DNA from: Chlorogloeopsis fritschii PCC 6912 | GTDB lineage: Bacteria > Cyanobacteriota > Cyanobacteriia > Cyanobacteriales > Nostocaceae | Reading direction: 5' to 3' | DNA: 64,000 nucleotides | Assembly: GCF_000317285.1 (NCBI RefSeq) | Contig: NZ_AJLN01000107.1 | Span: 1 to 64,000, forward strand | In this document: in pieces, positions 1 to 8,986 of the stretch | Numbering within the stretch: the stretch's first letter is position 1 | Layout of the letters: each line of letters starts with the position of its first letter | Notes under the pieces: model-generated | Seen by the model: only the letters and a program-made list of their open reading frames with translations | Told to the model about the DNA's origin: nothing | Database searches by the model: none | Program-made: the position numbers and the translations under genes

Positions 1-2080
1 AGCTGTAGTAAGTTAATAAATTGCTATATGCATATTCAACTTTCTGTAATTTGGTTACAACATCTTCTTCTAGAATCTTCAATCGCTTTAATTCAGTATC
101 GCGATTAATCTCGCGAGTTTCTTTTTGCTGGAGCAAATTATTTAATTCAGATTTACGAGCAGCAATATCTTCGTTAATTCTCTTGCTAACTTCTCTTTCG
201 TAAGAGTCAAAGCACTCTTTAACTGCATTGTATACAGTATGCCATTGCTCGTTTGCTACTTGGGGTAAATATTTTACTAACTCTTTCTTTGCCTTTTTCA
301 CTAATTCTTTTCGCGCTTGATCTGCTTGTAAAAATCCTACACCTAAACCTAGTAGAGCAAATCCAATTGGCCCAAGAAAAACACCTGTGATTGCCGTAAT
401 TATTCCGCCGATCCCAATGACAGTAAAGTAATTTAACAGAATATTTTTCCAATCGAATCCTACCCCAGCCATTGCAAAACCAGCTAAATTTCCTCCTGTG
501 AATGATAACAAACCCATTGCCCATTTTGCCCACCCTGGAGAGTTATCTTCTTCTGTAGTAGTGGCGGGATTGACTTTGATTTTTTCTCCTGTTAATTTTT
601 CTGTAATGCGGTCTGTTACTTGACTGTAAGAAGCACCATATTGTGCAGCACTTCTCGATAGTTGTACAAATGCTGCACTGATTTCTTTTTCGGCGGTTAA
701 AGTCCAATCAGCTAATTTATCGGCAATATATTGTTCAAAAGCTTTTTGCAGGGCGGCGTTAAATGCTTCTCGTTTACCACTGCTGAGAAAATCAAATAAA
801 TTTAATTCCGGTTGATAGCGGAGAAAATCACTTTCAAAAGTATTGCCCAAGTTTAAAATATAAGTTTTGAATGAGTCAGCGATCGCTTTTGCTTGAGCAT
901 CCCTAGTATTTCTGATTTCTTGCTGGAATTGCTCGTGGATACCTCTGAGTTTGGTAAATTCTGGCTCTACAGAATTAATACGTTCTCGCAATTGGTTAAC
1001 ATCTTGCTCAAGTAATGGTATCCGTCTTTGAATTGCTTCACGAGTGCGATCACACGCTTGTCTTGCTAATGTTCGTACTTGTCGCAATTCGGCGATCGCT
1101 CTTTCTCTGGTAAGAAAGGTATTGAGTGCTTTCATAAATTCAGGAAAGCCAGTTCCCTCTAGGGAAGCTTGAGCATCTTTCAACCGTCGCCGTAGCGCTT
1201 GAATGGAAGAGATTTCAAACACGCGCTCATCGTAAATATCTTGTCCGTCTACAATACAATATTCAGCCAAATTTGCTTGAAAAACTTGCCGCAGTCTCTC
1301 CTCAGCTTCTTTTAGCTCTTCTTCATCATCTGGATCGATTAAGGCTTCGCGTACCTGATCCCAAGCGTTGATTAAGAAGAAAACCGACAGCCCCCTACCT
1401 CTAATATAATTTTCCAGATAGCGCCGCTCACCTAATGTACAAGGCTGAGAGGCTCTCAGCACAAATAGAATTGCGTGACAATTATTGATATAACCCAAGG
1501 ATAATTCGTTACGCGCCTCTGTATCATTTAATCCTGGACTATCGACAATTTCAATTCCTTTTTCCAGCAATGGTAAAGGATACTCGACTACAGCATGACT
1601 GACATCAGGAAATGCCTGCTTATTTTGTTGCTCTAGTTTCTTCGCCTCTGCTGGATCAATTGTATATTGATGTTTAAATTCATCAAAATCTAAATTCTGC
1701 GGACTTTTGCCATCATTAAAATGTACTGTAACTTTTTTTTCAGCGCCGTAACGTAAAACTGTTAATACCGCAGTACAAGGATTAACATCACTCGGTAAGA
1801 TTTTTTCACCGATTAAAGCATTGAGAAATGTACTTTTACCCCGTTTCATATCTCCTAAAACTAATAGGCGAAAGACGCCTTGGCGGAGATTTTTGCTGAC
1901 TACCTTAATATCTTCAATATCACGCTCTAAACTTAATTTACCAGAGCCTGCCTCTCCAGCTAATTCCGCTTTATCAATTGTTTGTGCAATTTCTTCTAGT
2001 GCGATCGCTACTTCTTGTCTTACTTTAACAACTCGTTCCAAGTCGTTAATAAAAACATCTGTTTTTGTTTGATAATCCAT
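1..2080 (-). CDS. Bacterial dynamin-like GTPase (BDLP family), stop codon just outside window
   Basis: This is a large membrane-remodelling GTPase that binds GTP and tubulates lipid bilayers. Reading down from ATG at 2080 gives 693 codons without a stop. The last base of the window supplies the T of the expected stop. Seen: P-loop GDMKRGKS at residues 76-83 (Lys82), switch threonine near 103, DSPG at 180-183, NAWD at 238-241, long helical stalk, and a hydrophobic paddle at about 570-610. From memory, the sequence and the 693-residue length match the crystallised Nostoc punctiforme BDLP closely, including Lys82 and Asp180. A small membrane/coiled-coil gene lies 25 bp upstream on the same strand and is probably co-transcribed. 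The cellular role of these proteins in cyanobacteria is not settled. Confidence 0.95.
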   Translation of the reverse strand, partial: MDYQTKTDVFINDLERVVKVRQEVAIALEEIAQTIDKAELAGEAGSGKLSLERDIEDIKVVSKNLRQGVFRLLVLGDMKRGKSTFLNALIGEKILPSDVNPCTAVLTVLRYGAEKKVTVHFNDGKSPQNLDFDEFKHQYTIDPAEAKKLEQQNKQAFPDVSHAVVEYPLPLLEKGIEIVDSPGLNDTEARNELSLGYINNCHAILFVLRASQPCTLGERRYLENYIRGRGLSVFFLINAWDQVREALIDPDDEEELKEAEERLRQVFQANLAEYCIVDGQDIYDERVFEISSIQALRRRLKDAQASLEGTGFPEFMKALNTFLTRERAIAELRQVRTLARQACDRTREAIQRRIPLLEQDVNQLRERINSVEPEFTKLRGIHEQFQQEIRNTRDAQAKAIADSFKTYILNLGNTFESDFLRYQPELNLFDFLSSGKREAFNAALQKAFEQYIADKLADWTLTAEKEISAAFVQLSRSAAQYGASYSQVTDRITEKLTGEKIKVNPATTTEEDNSPGWAKWAMGLLSFTGGNLAGFAMAGVGFDWKNILLNYFTVIGIGGIITAITGVFLGPIGFALLGLGVGFLQADQARKELVKKAKKELVKYLPQVANEQWHTVYNAVKECFDSYEREVSKRINEDIAARKSELNNLLQQKETREINRDTELKRLKILEEDVVTKLQKVEYAYSNLLTYYS

Positions 2081-2105
2081 GTTAATTACTTTTTTTGAAA
2101 AATTA

Positions 2106-2423
2106 TTATTTTTTCTCGGTAAAAAAGAGTTTATAGGCAACAAAACCAATCGTGCCTACGATGATTACTCCTGCCAAAACTGACGCTATTTTCACCGCTG
2201 CTATTGTTACAATTGCAAACGCAAATAATTTAAGTCCCAGAATTACTTGCGTCTGTCTAAGTTTTCCTGAAGCTTCAGGTTTATCTTTAATAGGTTTATA
2301 GACATTTATATCTTTAGCATGAATTTCCGCTTCCAATTCCTGAAGTCGCTGTTCTGTCTCTTTTTGTCGCAGTTGATGCTCTATACGTTGGAGGTGTTTG
2401 TATTTATCTTCTTCAGATTCCAC
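2106..2423 (-). CDS. Small coiled-coil protein with C-terminal membrane hairpin, upstream of dynamin-like gene
   Basis: This is an unrecognised 105-residue protein. Residues 1-40 are very rich in Glu, Gln, Lys and Arg in a heptad-like pattern (coiled coil). Residues about 60-100 form two closely spaced hydrophobic segments ending in a basic tail, so a membrane hairpin is likely, with the N-terminal coil in the cytoplasm. The stop is 25 bp before the start of the dynamin-like GTPase on the same strand, so the two are probably one transcript. By inference it could be a membrane partner or recruiter of the GTPase. No enzymatic motif is visible. The ATG at 2423 is the only good start. Confidence 0.7.
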   Translation of the reverse strand: MESEEDKYKHLQRIEHQLRQKETEQRLQELEAEIHAKDINVYKPIKDKPEASGKLRQTQVILGLKLFAFAIVTIAAVKIASVLAGVIIVGTIGFVAYKLFFTEKK

Positions 2424-3086
2424 CCTAGTTCATCCCATCCAAGACAAATGAAAGAATATCAGCACTAAGTAGTGCCTTATATGTAAATTAAATTACAGAT
2501 ACTTATACTGCCATCAGTGCAATTATCGTATCTACATAATATTAATTTGAAACAATAAATTTAAGTATATTCCCTGGGTTGAACTAGATTTTTAGAGGCG
2601 CTCAAAGGGCAGCACACTCAAGCTCGTACTGGCTTGCTATTCTCAATTAGTACCCTAGCCCGCCAAGAAATTAATTTCTTGGCTTATAGCCCAAGTCCAC
2701 TTAAGTAGACTGTAACCACTAATAATACTAAATTTATATGTGGGAGTTTTGTTTCAAGATTCTAAAGTAGCCTATTAATCAATGGTTTTCATCCAAAATT
2801 TAAAATCCAAAACTTGTACTGAGCTTATCGAAGTATCCATAATTGGTATAAATGGTTAGGCAAAATTAAAGTTACGGGTAGAGGCAAGGGAACAGGGAAT
2901 AGGGCGATCAGATATATTAAACTTGAAAGGTAGAATGCTCTCTCATTACAACAGCAGCAAAGGTTTGCCCTATTTGTCATGATTTTTAAATGGAACTGCG
3001 ATCGCTAGGCAATAATCTCAAGCTTCATTCAATCCCAGTGCCACTATAGGTAAGAATTTTTATAGTAAAACATAGGTTAATTCAAA
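2424..3086. other. Intergenic region between divergent dynamin operon and cysK
   Basis: This 663-bp AT-rich stretch must hold the divergent promoters of the dynamin-like operon and cysK. It contains a perfect 22-bp palindrome at 2662-2683 and a degenerate repeat-like stretch around 2800-2850. No convincing gene or RNA was seen. Confidence 0.6.
2662..2683. repeat. Perfect 22-bp palindrome
   Basis: The arm GCCAAGAAATT is followed directly by its exact reverse complement AATTTCTTGGC. It lies alone in the intergenic region, about 240 bp upstream of the 105-residue protein and 400 bp upstream of cysK. It may be an operator, a cruciform or a mobile-repeat remnant. Confidence 0.7.
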
Positions 3087-4061
3087 ATGGATATTAAGAA
3101 CGGCTTTGTAGGCACCGTTGGCAACACACCCCTGATTCGCTTAAATAGCTTCAGTGAGGAGACTGGTTGCGAAATTCTCGCTAAGGCAGAATTTCTCAAT
3201 CCTGGAGGTTCTGTGAAAGACCGTGCTGCACTTTATATCATTGAAGATGCGGAAAAAAAAGGCTTAATCAAACCCGGTGGTACAGTAGTAGAAGGAACTG
3301 CGGGAAATACTGGCATTGGACTAGCTCATATCTGCAATGCCAAAGGCTATAAATGCTTGATTATCATTCCTAATACCCAGTCGCAAGAAAAGATGGATGC
3401 TTTAAGGGCATTAGGTGCAGAAGTTCGTCCGGTTCCTGCTGTGCCTTACAAAGATCCTAACAACTACGTTAAGCTATCTGGCAGAATTGCCGCTGAGATG
3501 GAAAACGCCATCTGGGCAAATCAGTTTGATAATTTAGCCAACCGTCACGCCCACTACGAAACTACAGGCCCCGAAATTTGGAAACAAACAGATGGTACAG
3601 TAGATGCTTGGGTTGCATCCACCGGAACTGGCGGCACATATGCGGGTGTGTCCATGTTCTTGAAAGAAAAAAATCCAGAAATCAAATGCGTGGTTGCCGA
3701 TCCAATGGGTAGCGGTATTTACAGCTATATCAAAACTGGCGAAATTAAAATAGAAGGCAATTCAATTACTGAAGGCATCGGGAATAGCCGGATCACTGCA
3801 AATATGGAAGGCGCTCCAGCAGATGATGCTATTCAAATTGATGATAAGGACGCGATACGGGTAGTTTATCAACTGTTGCAGAAAGATGGCTTATTTATGG
3901 GTGGTTCTACTGGTATCAATGTTGCTGCCGCTGTTGCCCTTGCCAAGCAGATGGGGCCAGGACACACTATTGTTACCATCTTGTGTGATAGCGGTTCCCG
4001 TTACCAGTCACGCATCTTTAACCGTGAATGGTTACAATCAAAAGGGTTATTAACAGAATAG
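3087..4061 (+). CDS. cysK: Cysteine synthase (O-acetylserine sulfhydrylase), PLP-dependent
   Basis: The enzyme condenses O-acetylserine with sulfide to give cysteine, the last step of sulfur assimilation in the cytoplasm. The 324-residue protein has the usual length for the fold-type II PLP family. Seen: PLP lysine in GGSVKDRAA (Lys44), substrate-binding loop TAGNTG at 71-76 (usually TSGNTG), the phosphate-binding glycine loop GTGGT at 180-184, and CDSG near the C-terminus for the pyridine nitrogen. The first residue of the substrate loop is Ala where Ser is common, so a closely related beta-replacing enzyme cannot be fully excluded. The start ATG at 3087 begins a typical N-terminus leading into VGNTPL. 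Confidence 0.92.
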   Translation: MDIKNGFVGTVGNTPLIRLNSFSEETGCEILAKAEFLNPGGSVKDRAALYIIEDAEKKGLIKPGGTVVEGTAGNTGIGLAHICNAKGYKCLIIIPNTQSQEKMDALRALGAEVRPVPAVPYKDPNNYVKLSGRIAAEMENAIWANQFDNLANRHAHYETTGPEIWKQTDGTVDAWVASTGTGGTYAGVSMFLKEKNPEIKCVVADPMGSGIYSYIKTGEIKIEGNSITEGIGNSRITANMEGAPADDAIQIDDKDAIRVVYQLLQKDGLFMGGSTGINVAAAVALAKQMGPGHTIVTILCDSGSRYQSRIFNREWLQSKGLLTE

Positions 4062-4119
4062 TCATTAGTCATTAGTTATTGGTCAATAGCAAGGAACTCT
4101 GGACTTTTGACTTTTGTAC

Positions 4120-4139
4120 AGACGCGATTAATCGCGTCT
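4120..4139. repeat. Perfect 20-bp palindrome AGACGCGATT/AATCGCGTCT
   Basis: Two exact 10-bp arms abut each other 58 bp after the cysK stop. A near-identical hairpin occurs at 56188-56211, so this is a dispersed repeat. It could also help terminate cysK transcription, but no T-run follows. Confidence 0.75.
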
Positions 4140-4172
4140 CTAGTATTGACATCTACTCTTGCTTCTTGACAA

Positions 4173-4499
4173 ATGACTAGCACTCAACCATCAAACTCTC
4201 CTGCAACACCTCCTGTTTCTAATCGATGTGTACGTATCTGCCAAAATCGCACCTGCCGCAAACAAGGTGCTGCTAAAGTATTAGCAGCTTTTGAGGCTAT
4301 GTCCATCCCTGAGGTAACGGTAATGGGTAGCGGTTGTTTAGGACAATGTGGTAATGGGCCTATGGTGCTGGTGTTGCCAGATATGATCTGGTATAGTGGC
4401 GTCCGTCCAGATGAAGTGCCTTTGGTAGTCGAACAGCATTTGTTAGGCAATCAAAAAGTGACAAAGATGCTTTATTATCGGTTTCATTCCCAGGGATAA
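4173..4499 (+). CDS. Thioredoxin-like [2Fe-2S] ferredoxin domain protein
   Basis: This 108-residue protein belongs to the thioredoxin-fold 2Fe-2S ferredoxin group (NuoE/Shethna-like). The probable cluster ligands are Cys23 and Cys28 in RICQNRTCRKQG and Cys55 and Cys59 in GCLGQCGNGP. The C-terminal part (VLPDMIWYSGVRPDEVPLVV) matches the usual end of this domain, where 'W Y x x V x P' is followed by a helix. The N-terminal 15 residues are low-complexity and probably disordered. It follows cysK by about 110 bp with a dispersed palindrome between, so it may be a separate unit. It is likely an electron carrier, but no specific partner can be deduced. Confidence 0.85.
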   Translation: MTSTQPSNSPATPPVSNRCVRICQNRTCRKQGAAKVLAAFEAMSIPEVTVMGSGCLGQCGNGPMVLVLPDMIWYSGVRPDEVPLVVEQHLLGNQKVTKMLYYRFHSQG

Positions 4500-4554
4500 G
4501 GTTATTAATAGCTGATAGAAGTCTGCACTTTTGTTGACTGAATCGAGATATCTC

Positions 4555-5310
4555 ATGAATATTGAGCAGCTACGTGAATCTTTAAAACTACAATGGGTAA
4601 AGTATTATTGTAAAAATCGTCCCTGGTTAACAAAAATGCGTATCTGGGGCACTTATAATGGTCAGCGTCGTCCTTCCTCTGATTTTATTTTGGCGACTTT
4701 GTCAGTTTTGGAGCCACAGTTGGATGAAGTTCTGCCTTTTTTGTTGGAATTAAATAGGAATCCCGATCGCATAGTTGCAGCTTTAAATCTCAATTTTAAT
4801 CCGGAAGAGCATTTGCACTTAATCAAGGAAAATAATGCAGATGAACATCAAGATGCTGATGACTCTGCTGTGATGAGTATACTTCGTGAAAAGTATAACC
4901 ATAGAAATTTAGGCGATCGCAAGCTATATCCTTTGCCTTCATTAACAGCGATCGCAAAAGCTGACAACAACAAACCTGCTCCATTACTGACGTTAATTAG
5001 CAGGAATGAAAGTCATGCTGAAGCTGTATCATCGATGGTACTTGCCAGCTACTTTGAGGAAAGTAACTGCATACCTTTGCCTTCAGTCGTTGCTGCTAAC
5101 GAGGTAGAAAGCGAATTTGAATCTTTACCTGCAATTATTGCTAACGAGGTGGAAAGTAAAGACAAACTTGTGAAAATGCCACTAAAAGAATTTCAGGATC
5201 ATGTTAACTCATTTTCGATTAAGAAACTTTTTAATTTTACTGCTTGGATAGATGACTTTTGTCAGGGTGTGGGATGGGATAAAGAAGAAGCTATTTTTAT
5301 TCCATTTTAA
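4555..5310 (+). CDS. DUF5331-like cyanobacterial protein
   Basis: This is a 251-residue soluble protein of unknown function. I recognise the N-terminal block (QLRESLKLQWVKYYCKNRPW followed by a segment rich in Arg and aromatic residues) as typical of a cyanobacteria-restricted family (DUF5331, from memory). The first 90 residues carry that domain. The middle contains two near-repeats of the type PLPSVVAANEVESEFESLPA, and the C-terminal 40 residues again look folded (FNFTAWIDDFCQGVGW). ATG at 4555 is preferred over a TTG at 4531 because the conserved block starts there. It follows the ferredoxin-like gene by 55 bp and may be co-transcribed. No catalytic motif is visible. Confidence 0.7.
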   Translation: MNIEQLRESLKLQWVKYYCKNRPWLTKMRIWGTYNGQRRPSSDFILATLSVLEPQLDEVLPFLLELNRNPDRIVAALNLNFNPEEHLHLIKENNADEHQDADDSAVMSILREKYNHRNLGDRKLYPLPSLTAIAKADNNKPAPLLTLISRNESHAEAVSSMVLASYFEESNCIPLPSVVAANEVESEFESLPAIIANEVESKDKLVKMPLKEFQDHVNSFSIKKLFNFTAWIDDFCQGVGWDKEEAIFIPF

Positions 5311-5465
5311 GAGGGACTAGGAAGAGGAGGGGGGAGGGGGAGAGTGGGAGAGGGGGAGAATGAGGGAGCGTGGGAGCGAGAGAATAAGAGTAAATACCCT
5401 CGTACCTTCCCTCTTTCATACCCTCACTCCTTCTGGGTGTCACCTTGTCCTCTTCCCAATCCCCA
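5311..5465. repeat. Purine-rich/low-complexity repeat between convergent genes
   Basis: The space between convergent genes starts with an A/G-rich run (GGAGGGGG-like units) and ends with CCTTGTCCTCTTCCCAAT plus CCCCA at 5443-5465. That end is identical over 23 bp to 63327-63349. This is a dispersed low-complexity repeat, not coding. Confidence 0.65.
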
Positions 5466-6449
5466 TTATTCTGGGTACTCATGAGAAACAAAGGGAATTT
5501 CTACTATTTCACCCGCAACTTCTCCAACTTGCACTTGCAAGCCCGCTCCACCTGCTTTGCTGCGAATATATCCTAAACCACGATAGCCTTCCGCAGTTTC
5601 CGTAATGCTAGTCAGCTTGCCTACTTTTTCATCCCCGGCTGTAATTGTTGTTCCTGGTTCAACACCAGCATTTAAGTTTATACCCCAGAGGTGCTGTTTT
5701 ACACCTTTATAAGTATTTAAACGAGCGATAGTTTCTTGTCCGATGTAGCAACCTTTGTTAAACGAAATTGTCTGCCATAAACCTGCTTCCAACGGATTAT
5801 AATCATCTGTTAGTTCGTGTTCTGGTGCAGGGCGTCCTTGAGTAATTCGCAATTCTTCCCAAGCGCGATCGCTCATTGGTACTGCACCCAACTCTACAAT
5901 TTTGTTCCAAACTGTTTCTTTCAAAGCAACTGGCAAAATCAAAGTATACCCAAAAGAAGCCAAGCCACTACCAACAGCTACACGTATCCCATCAAAACTT
6001 AAGTGATTTCCATAAACTTGACCGATAATAGTTCCAGCACCAAGCTTTTCTACAATTGCATCACTTTTCGGCCCTAGTAAGCTAAAGGTAGCTGTTTCAT
6101 CAGTAACATCGGTTAGCTGTACTTTGTCAGCAAAGAAAATGTAACGATCTAGCCATTGCATCAAAAACTCACGCCGATTTGGCGAAACCAACAGCAGAAC
6201 AGCATCTTCCATCACATAGGCTGTTACCAAGTCAATTGTACGGGCGGTGGATGTCACGAAAACTGTATCGCAACCTTGATTTGGTTTTAGTGTTTGAAAA
6301 TCATTAGTGCTTTGATTGTGCAAAAAGCGGAGGCGATCGTCATCAGCAACTTTAATGCGCCCCCAATGAGAGCGATCGCATATAGCAACTCCTTCTTGTG
6401 CTGCTTGGATAGCCGCTGTGTCTTGACTGTTAGTGGCAGATGTGGACAT
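5466..6449 (-). CDS. ygfZ: YgfZ/GcvT-family folate-binding protein
   Basis: This 327-residue member of the aminomethyltransferase-like tetrahydrofolate-binding family is thought to support Fe-S cluster assembly and repair and tRNA modification in the cytoplasm. The diagnostic YgfZ signature K-G-C-Y-x-G-Q-E is present as KGCYIGQET at residues 232-240, including the conserved Cys234. The preceding block (AWEELRITQGRPAPEHELT) and the C-terminal beta-barrel (GYIRSKAGG) fit the family. The first ~20 residues are Ser/Thr/Ala-rich and may not be part of the fold. It stands alone, convergent with the DUF5331-like gene. The spacing to the downstream propeller gene is filled with heptamer repeats. Confidence 0.88.
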   Translation of the reverse strand: MSTSATNSQDTAAIQAAQEGVAICDRSHWGRIKVADDDRLRFLHNQSTNDFQTLKPNQGCDTVFVTSTARTIDLVTAYVMEDAVLLLVSPNRREFLMQWLDRYIFFADKVQLTDVTDETATFSLLGPKSDAIVEKLGAGTIIGQVYGNHLSFDGIRVAVGSGLASFGYTLILPVALKETVWNKIVELGAVPMSDRAWEELRITQGRPAPEHELTDDYNPLEAGLWQTISFNKGCYIGQETIARLNTYKGVKQHLWGINLNAGVEPGTTITAGDEKVGKLTSITETAEGYRGLGYIRSKAGGAGLQVQVGEVAGEIVEIPFVSHEYPE

Positions 6450-6503
6450 GGCGATGAGGTTATAGGTTATAGGTTACAGGTTACAGGAATATTTTACTTA
6501 TCT

Positions 6504-6571
6504 ATCCCCTGTTCCCTATTTCCTGTTCCCTGTTCCCTATCACCTGTTCCCTGTTCCCTGTCCCCTATCCC
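6504..6571. repeat. Short tandem heptamer-type repeats (CCTGTTC-like)
   Basis: Imperfect tandem copies of CCTGTTC and CCCTATT-like units fill the space up to the stop codon of the propeller gene. This resembles the short tandemly repeated repetitive (STRR) sequences known from heterocystous cyanobacteria. No coding potential is visible. Confidence 0.7.
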
Positions 6572-8986
6572 CTATGCCGGTATCCGATACATTAGTATCT
6601 TCGCTTTGGAATTTTCTTCCACAAAAACTAAGTACTCACCGTTTGAGCGACGAAAAGCGCGGATACCGTAAGGTATATCAATCCAGCCACTTTCGCCAAA
6701 AACTTCCGGGCCGGGTTTTAATTGTATTACTGGCGCTCCTGTTTTCGCATCGTAAACAAAAACTTCTGCGGTTTTACTACTAACGGCAAAAACTCTGTCC
6801 CCAGCCACATCAATCGCTTTCATGTGCAATTTTGGATCGCGATGGGGTTCATAAGGTAAAGGTATTCGCCAGCGCACATTTCTCTTTTTGCTCCAGTTGT
6901 CGTAGCGGACTATTTCTGTACCTGCTAATCCCCAATCACCATCTATGTTGGGGCGATCGCTTGTATATCCTGACAAATACATCACATCTTGTTCGGGAAT
7001 ATACTCGATTCTAGTTGGGGTTTTAAAAGGTGCTGGCATGGGAATCTTTTCTACAGCAGTACGGCTGTAAGCAGGGCAGCCATGAGCATCTAATCCTTGC
7101 GAACGAAAATGTTTGATGTAGCCAGCTTCTGCTGCTTGCCAAACATCCCCTTTGCTATCAATTTCCCAACCCCAAACAGAAATGTCATCTTCACCCAGGC
7201 TTTGATATTCATTAGCCTGCATCGAACCATCACCGTTCACATCTCGCCATAACCAACTACCTTTAATTGACTGATTAGTCGGCCAATTACTATGAGTTTT
7301 AGAAAAAATGCCGCATGGAACAGCTGTCTCTCCATCAAAACGATAGACTAACAACCGTTCTGCCATCATATCCGCAGACATATACAGGAAACGTTTTCCT
7401 TGAATGCGACGAACAAAAGCAGCTGAAGGCGTCATGTGTAGTCGTGGATCGTTAGGATAGCGGAATTTATCTAACGTGTATCCTTTATAGTTCCATTCCT
7501 TCCCGCTACCTTTACGGTAGTCCATAGTGAAATGTTCTTCTTTGGTATATACATCTACCGCATCAGTACCAGGATCGGCATCAGCACTATCTACAAATTT
7601 CAAACCAAGCAACTGCCACTTTAATTTTCCTGATGGAGTAAATGCCCGCAAATCCGTACCTGAACCATTGTAACCAAAGGCAACATTACTAATATAAATA
7701 TTTCCTGCTGCGTCTGTACCGACGCCGCTAACACCGTAAAGTTTCAAGTCGCCAATTTCACCACGATTACCTGCATAAATACCACCTTTAATACCAAAAG
7801 TGCCAACCTGTTTTGGCTTATTTGTAATGTCATAAATTAGGATTTGCTGACGCGGCCCATTGTCTGCTACTAATAGCCTACCTTGGTTATCAATTGCGAT
7901 CGCTGATGGTTCAACGATATCTGCAATTCCTACAGGCAACTGCTTCCCTGTTGGAGAATAATGCAAAAGTTTGATAGGGGTTTTGTCATTTTTATGTTGA
8001 AGTTTGTGCTGAAGAATCCACAAATTTCCTTTTTTATCAATCGTTATCTTGCCTGGATTAGGAACTGCAAAGTTACGTATTTCCTTCATCGTAGCCTTAT
8101 TGTAAACACGGACTCGATTGGCTAATTTGTCACTGGCGTACAAAAGTTCGTTTGCAATTGCCAACCCAGTCACTTCACCTTTCTTGGCAGTGCTGACGAT
8201 TAACATACTTTTATCCCAGCCACGCCCACCAGGAAAAGGTGCAGGCTCTCCCGATAAGTCATAGCGGCGGATACAATGCCATTCAGTTCCTTCGCGAGGA
8301 TAATCTTCTTCTGCTTTACCCCCAGGATACTGGTGCATTGCAACATACATATATTTTGTATCTACAGCGATCGCAACTCCCCCGAATCTTCCCCATCCAT
8401 GGGTTTGCTCGGCTTTGCCAATCACATCGCCATTTTTATAAATTCCAACTTCTCGCCCCGCTTCATCCCACGGCGTATTGGTATAGACTGTACCGTCAGG
8501 AGTAACATATATATCGTGTACGTTAATTTGTACCCACTTTTTCCCACCGCCAAAAGAATTACCAATCCAAGAAGTTGTGTAAGGTTTAGCAGCCGCTGCA
8601 ACCTGCGTAGTTAAACTTTCAGGAGTAGCTTCGGCAGTCACATTTTCAGGTATAACTTCTGGAGTCAAATTTTCCGGCGTAACTGCCGCAGTTACGTTTG
8701 CAGGAGTAGCTTGTGCGATCGCATTGTCAGGTGTTACTTTTGCAGTCACACTTTCCGGCGTAGCTTTTGCAGTCACATTTTTAGGTGTAACGTCCGCACT
8801 CACGTACATTGCAACTACAATTGCAGTTGTGATTCCAAGAATCAGACTAAGTAAAAACTTGAAATATTGATCAGATCGGAAATTCCTACCCCAAAACAAA
8901 TTCTTGATTTGTCGATAGAGTAATTGCATTCTACTAAGTTGCTTTCGGCTGAGTTTGCTGAGATAACGTAGCAATTTGTTGTTCAT
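6572..8986 (-). CDS. Membrane-anchored or secreted NHL-like beta-propeller protein with 9-residue tandem repeat
   Basis: This 804-residue protein has a basic N-terminus, one hydrophobic segment at about 43-63 (signal anchor or uncleaved signal), then seven tandem 9-residue repeats of the type VTPENVTAE (residues 66-128), then a large domain rich in propeller-like phrases (GLAIANELLYASD, AIAIDNQGRLLVADNG, GTDAAGNIYISN). These NHL-like blades suggest a six-bladed or larger propeller facing the periplasm or outside. DVNGDGSMQANEY at about residue 590 resembles an EF-hand-like calcium loop. Substrate and function are unknown. It is apparently monocistronic, with about 720 bp of AT-rich DNA upstream. 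Confidence 0.75.
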   Translation of the reverse strand: MNNKLLRYLSKLSRKQLSRMQLLYRQIKNLFWGRNFRSDQYFKFLLSLILGITTAIVVAMYVSADVTPKNVTAKATPESVTAKVTPDNAIAQATPANVTAAVTPENLTPEVIPENVTAEATPESLTTQVAAAAKPYTTSWIGNSFGGGKKWVQINVHDIYVTPDGTVYTNTPWDEAGREVGIYKNGDVIGKAEQTHGWGRFGGVAIAVDTKYMYVAMHQYPGGKAEEDYPREGTEWHCIRRYDLSGEPAPFPGGRGWDKSMLIVSTAKKGEVTGLAIANELLYASDKLANRVRVYNKATMKEIRNFAVPNPGKITIDKKGNLWILQHKLQHKNDKTPIKLLHYSPTGKQLPVGIADIVEPSAIAIDNQGRLLVADNGPRQQILIYDITNKPKQVGTFGIKGGIYAGNRGEIGDLKLYGVSGVGTDAAGNIYISNVAFGYNGSGTDLRAFTPSGKLKWQLLGLKFVDSADADPGTDAVDVYTKEEHFTMDYRKGSGKEWNYKGYTLDKFRYPNDPRLHMTPSAAFVRRIQGKRFLYMSADMMAERLLVYRFDGETAVPCGIFSKTHSNWPTNQSIKGSWLWRDVNGDGSMQANEYQSLGEDDISVWGWEIDSKGDVWQAAEAGYIKHFRSQGLDAHGCPAYSRTAVEKIPMPAPFKTPTRIEYIPEQDVMYLSGYTSDRPNIDGDWGLAGTEIVRYDNWSKKRNVRWRIPLPYEPHRDPKLHMKAIDVAGDRVFAVSSKTAEVFVYDAKTGAPVIQLKPGPEVFGESGWIDIPYGIRAFRRSNGEYLVFVEENSKAKILMYRIPA
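8603..8791 (-). repeat. Seven tandem 27-bp units coding for a 9-residue repeat
   Basis: Inside the propeller gene, seven consecutive 9-residue units align (VTPKNVTAK, ATPESVTAK, VTPDNAIAQ, ATPANVTAA, VTPENLTPE, VIPENVTAE, ATPESLTTQ). They form a Thr/Pro-rich linker between the membrane segment and the propeller. Copy number may vary between strains. Confidence 0.85.

Noticed and set aside
219-533. 104-codon minus-strand frame inside the dynamin-like gene
   Set aside because: It is in another frame of the dynamin-like coding sequence, is Trp/Cys/Arg-rich and does not look like protein.
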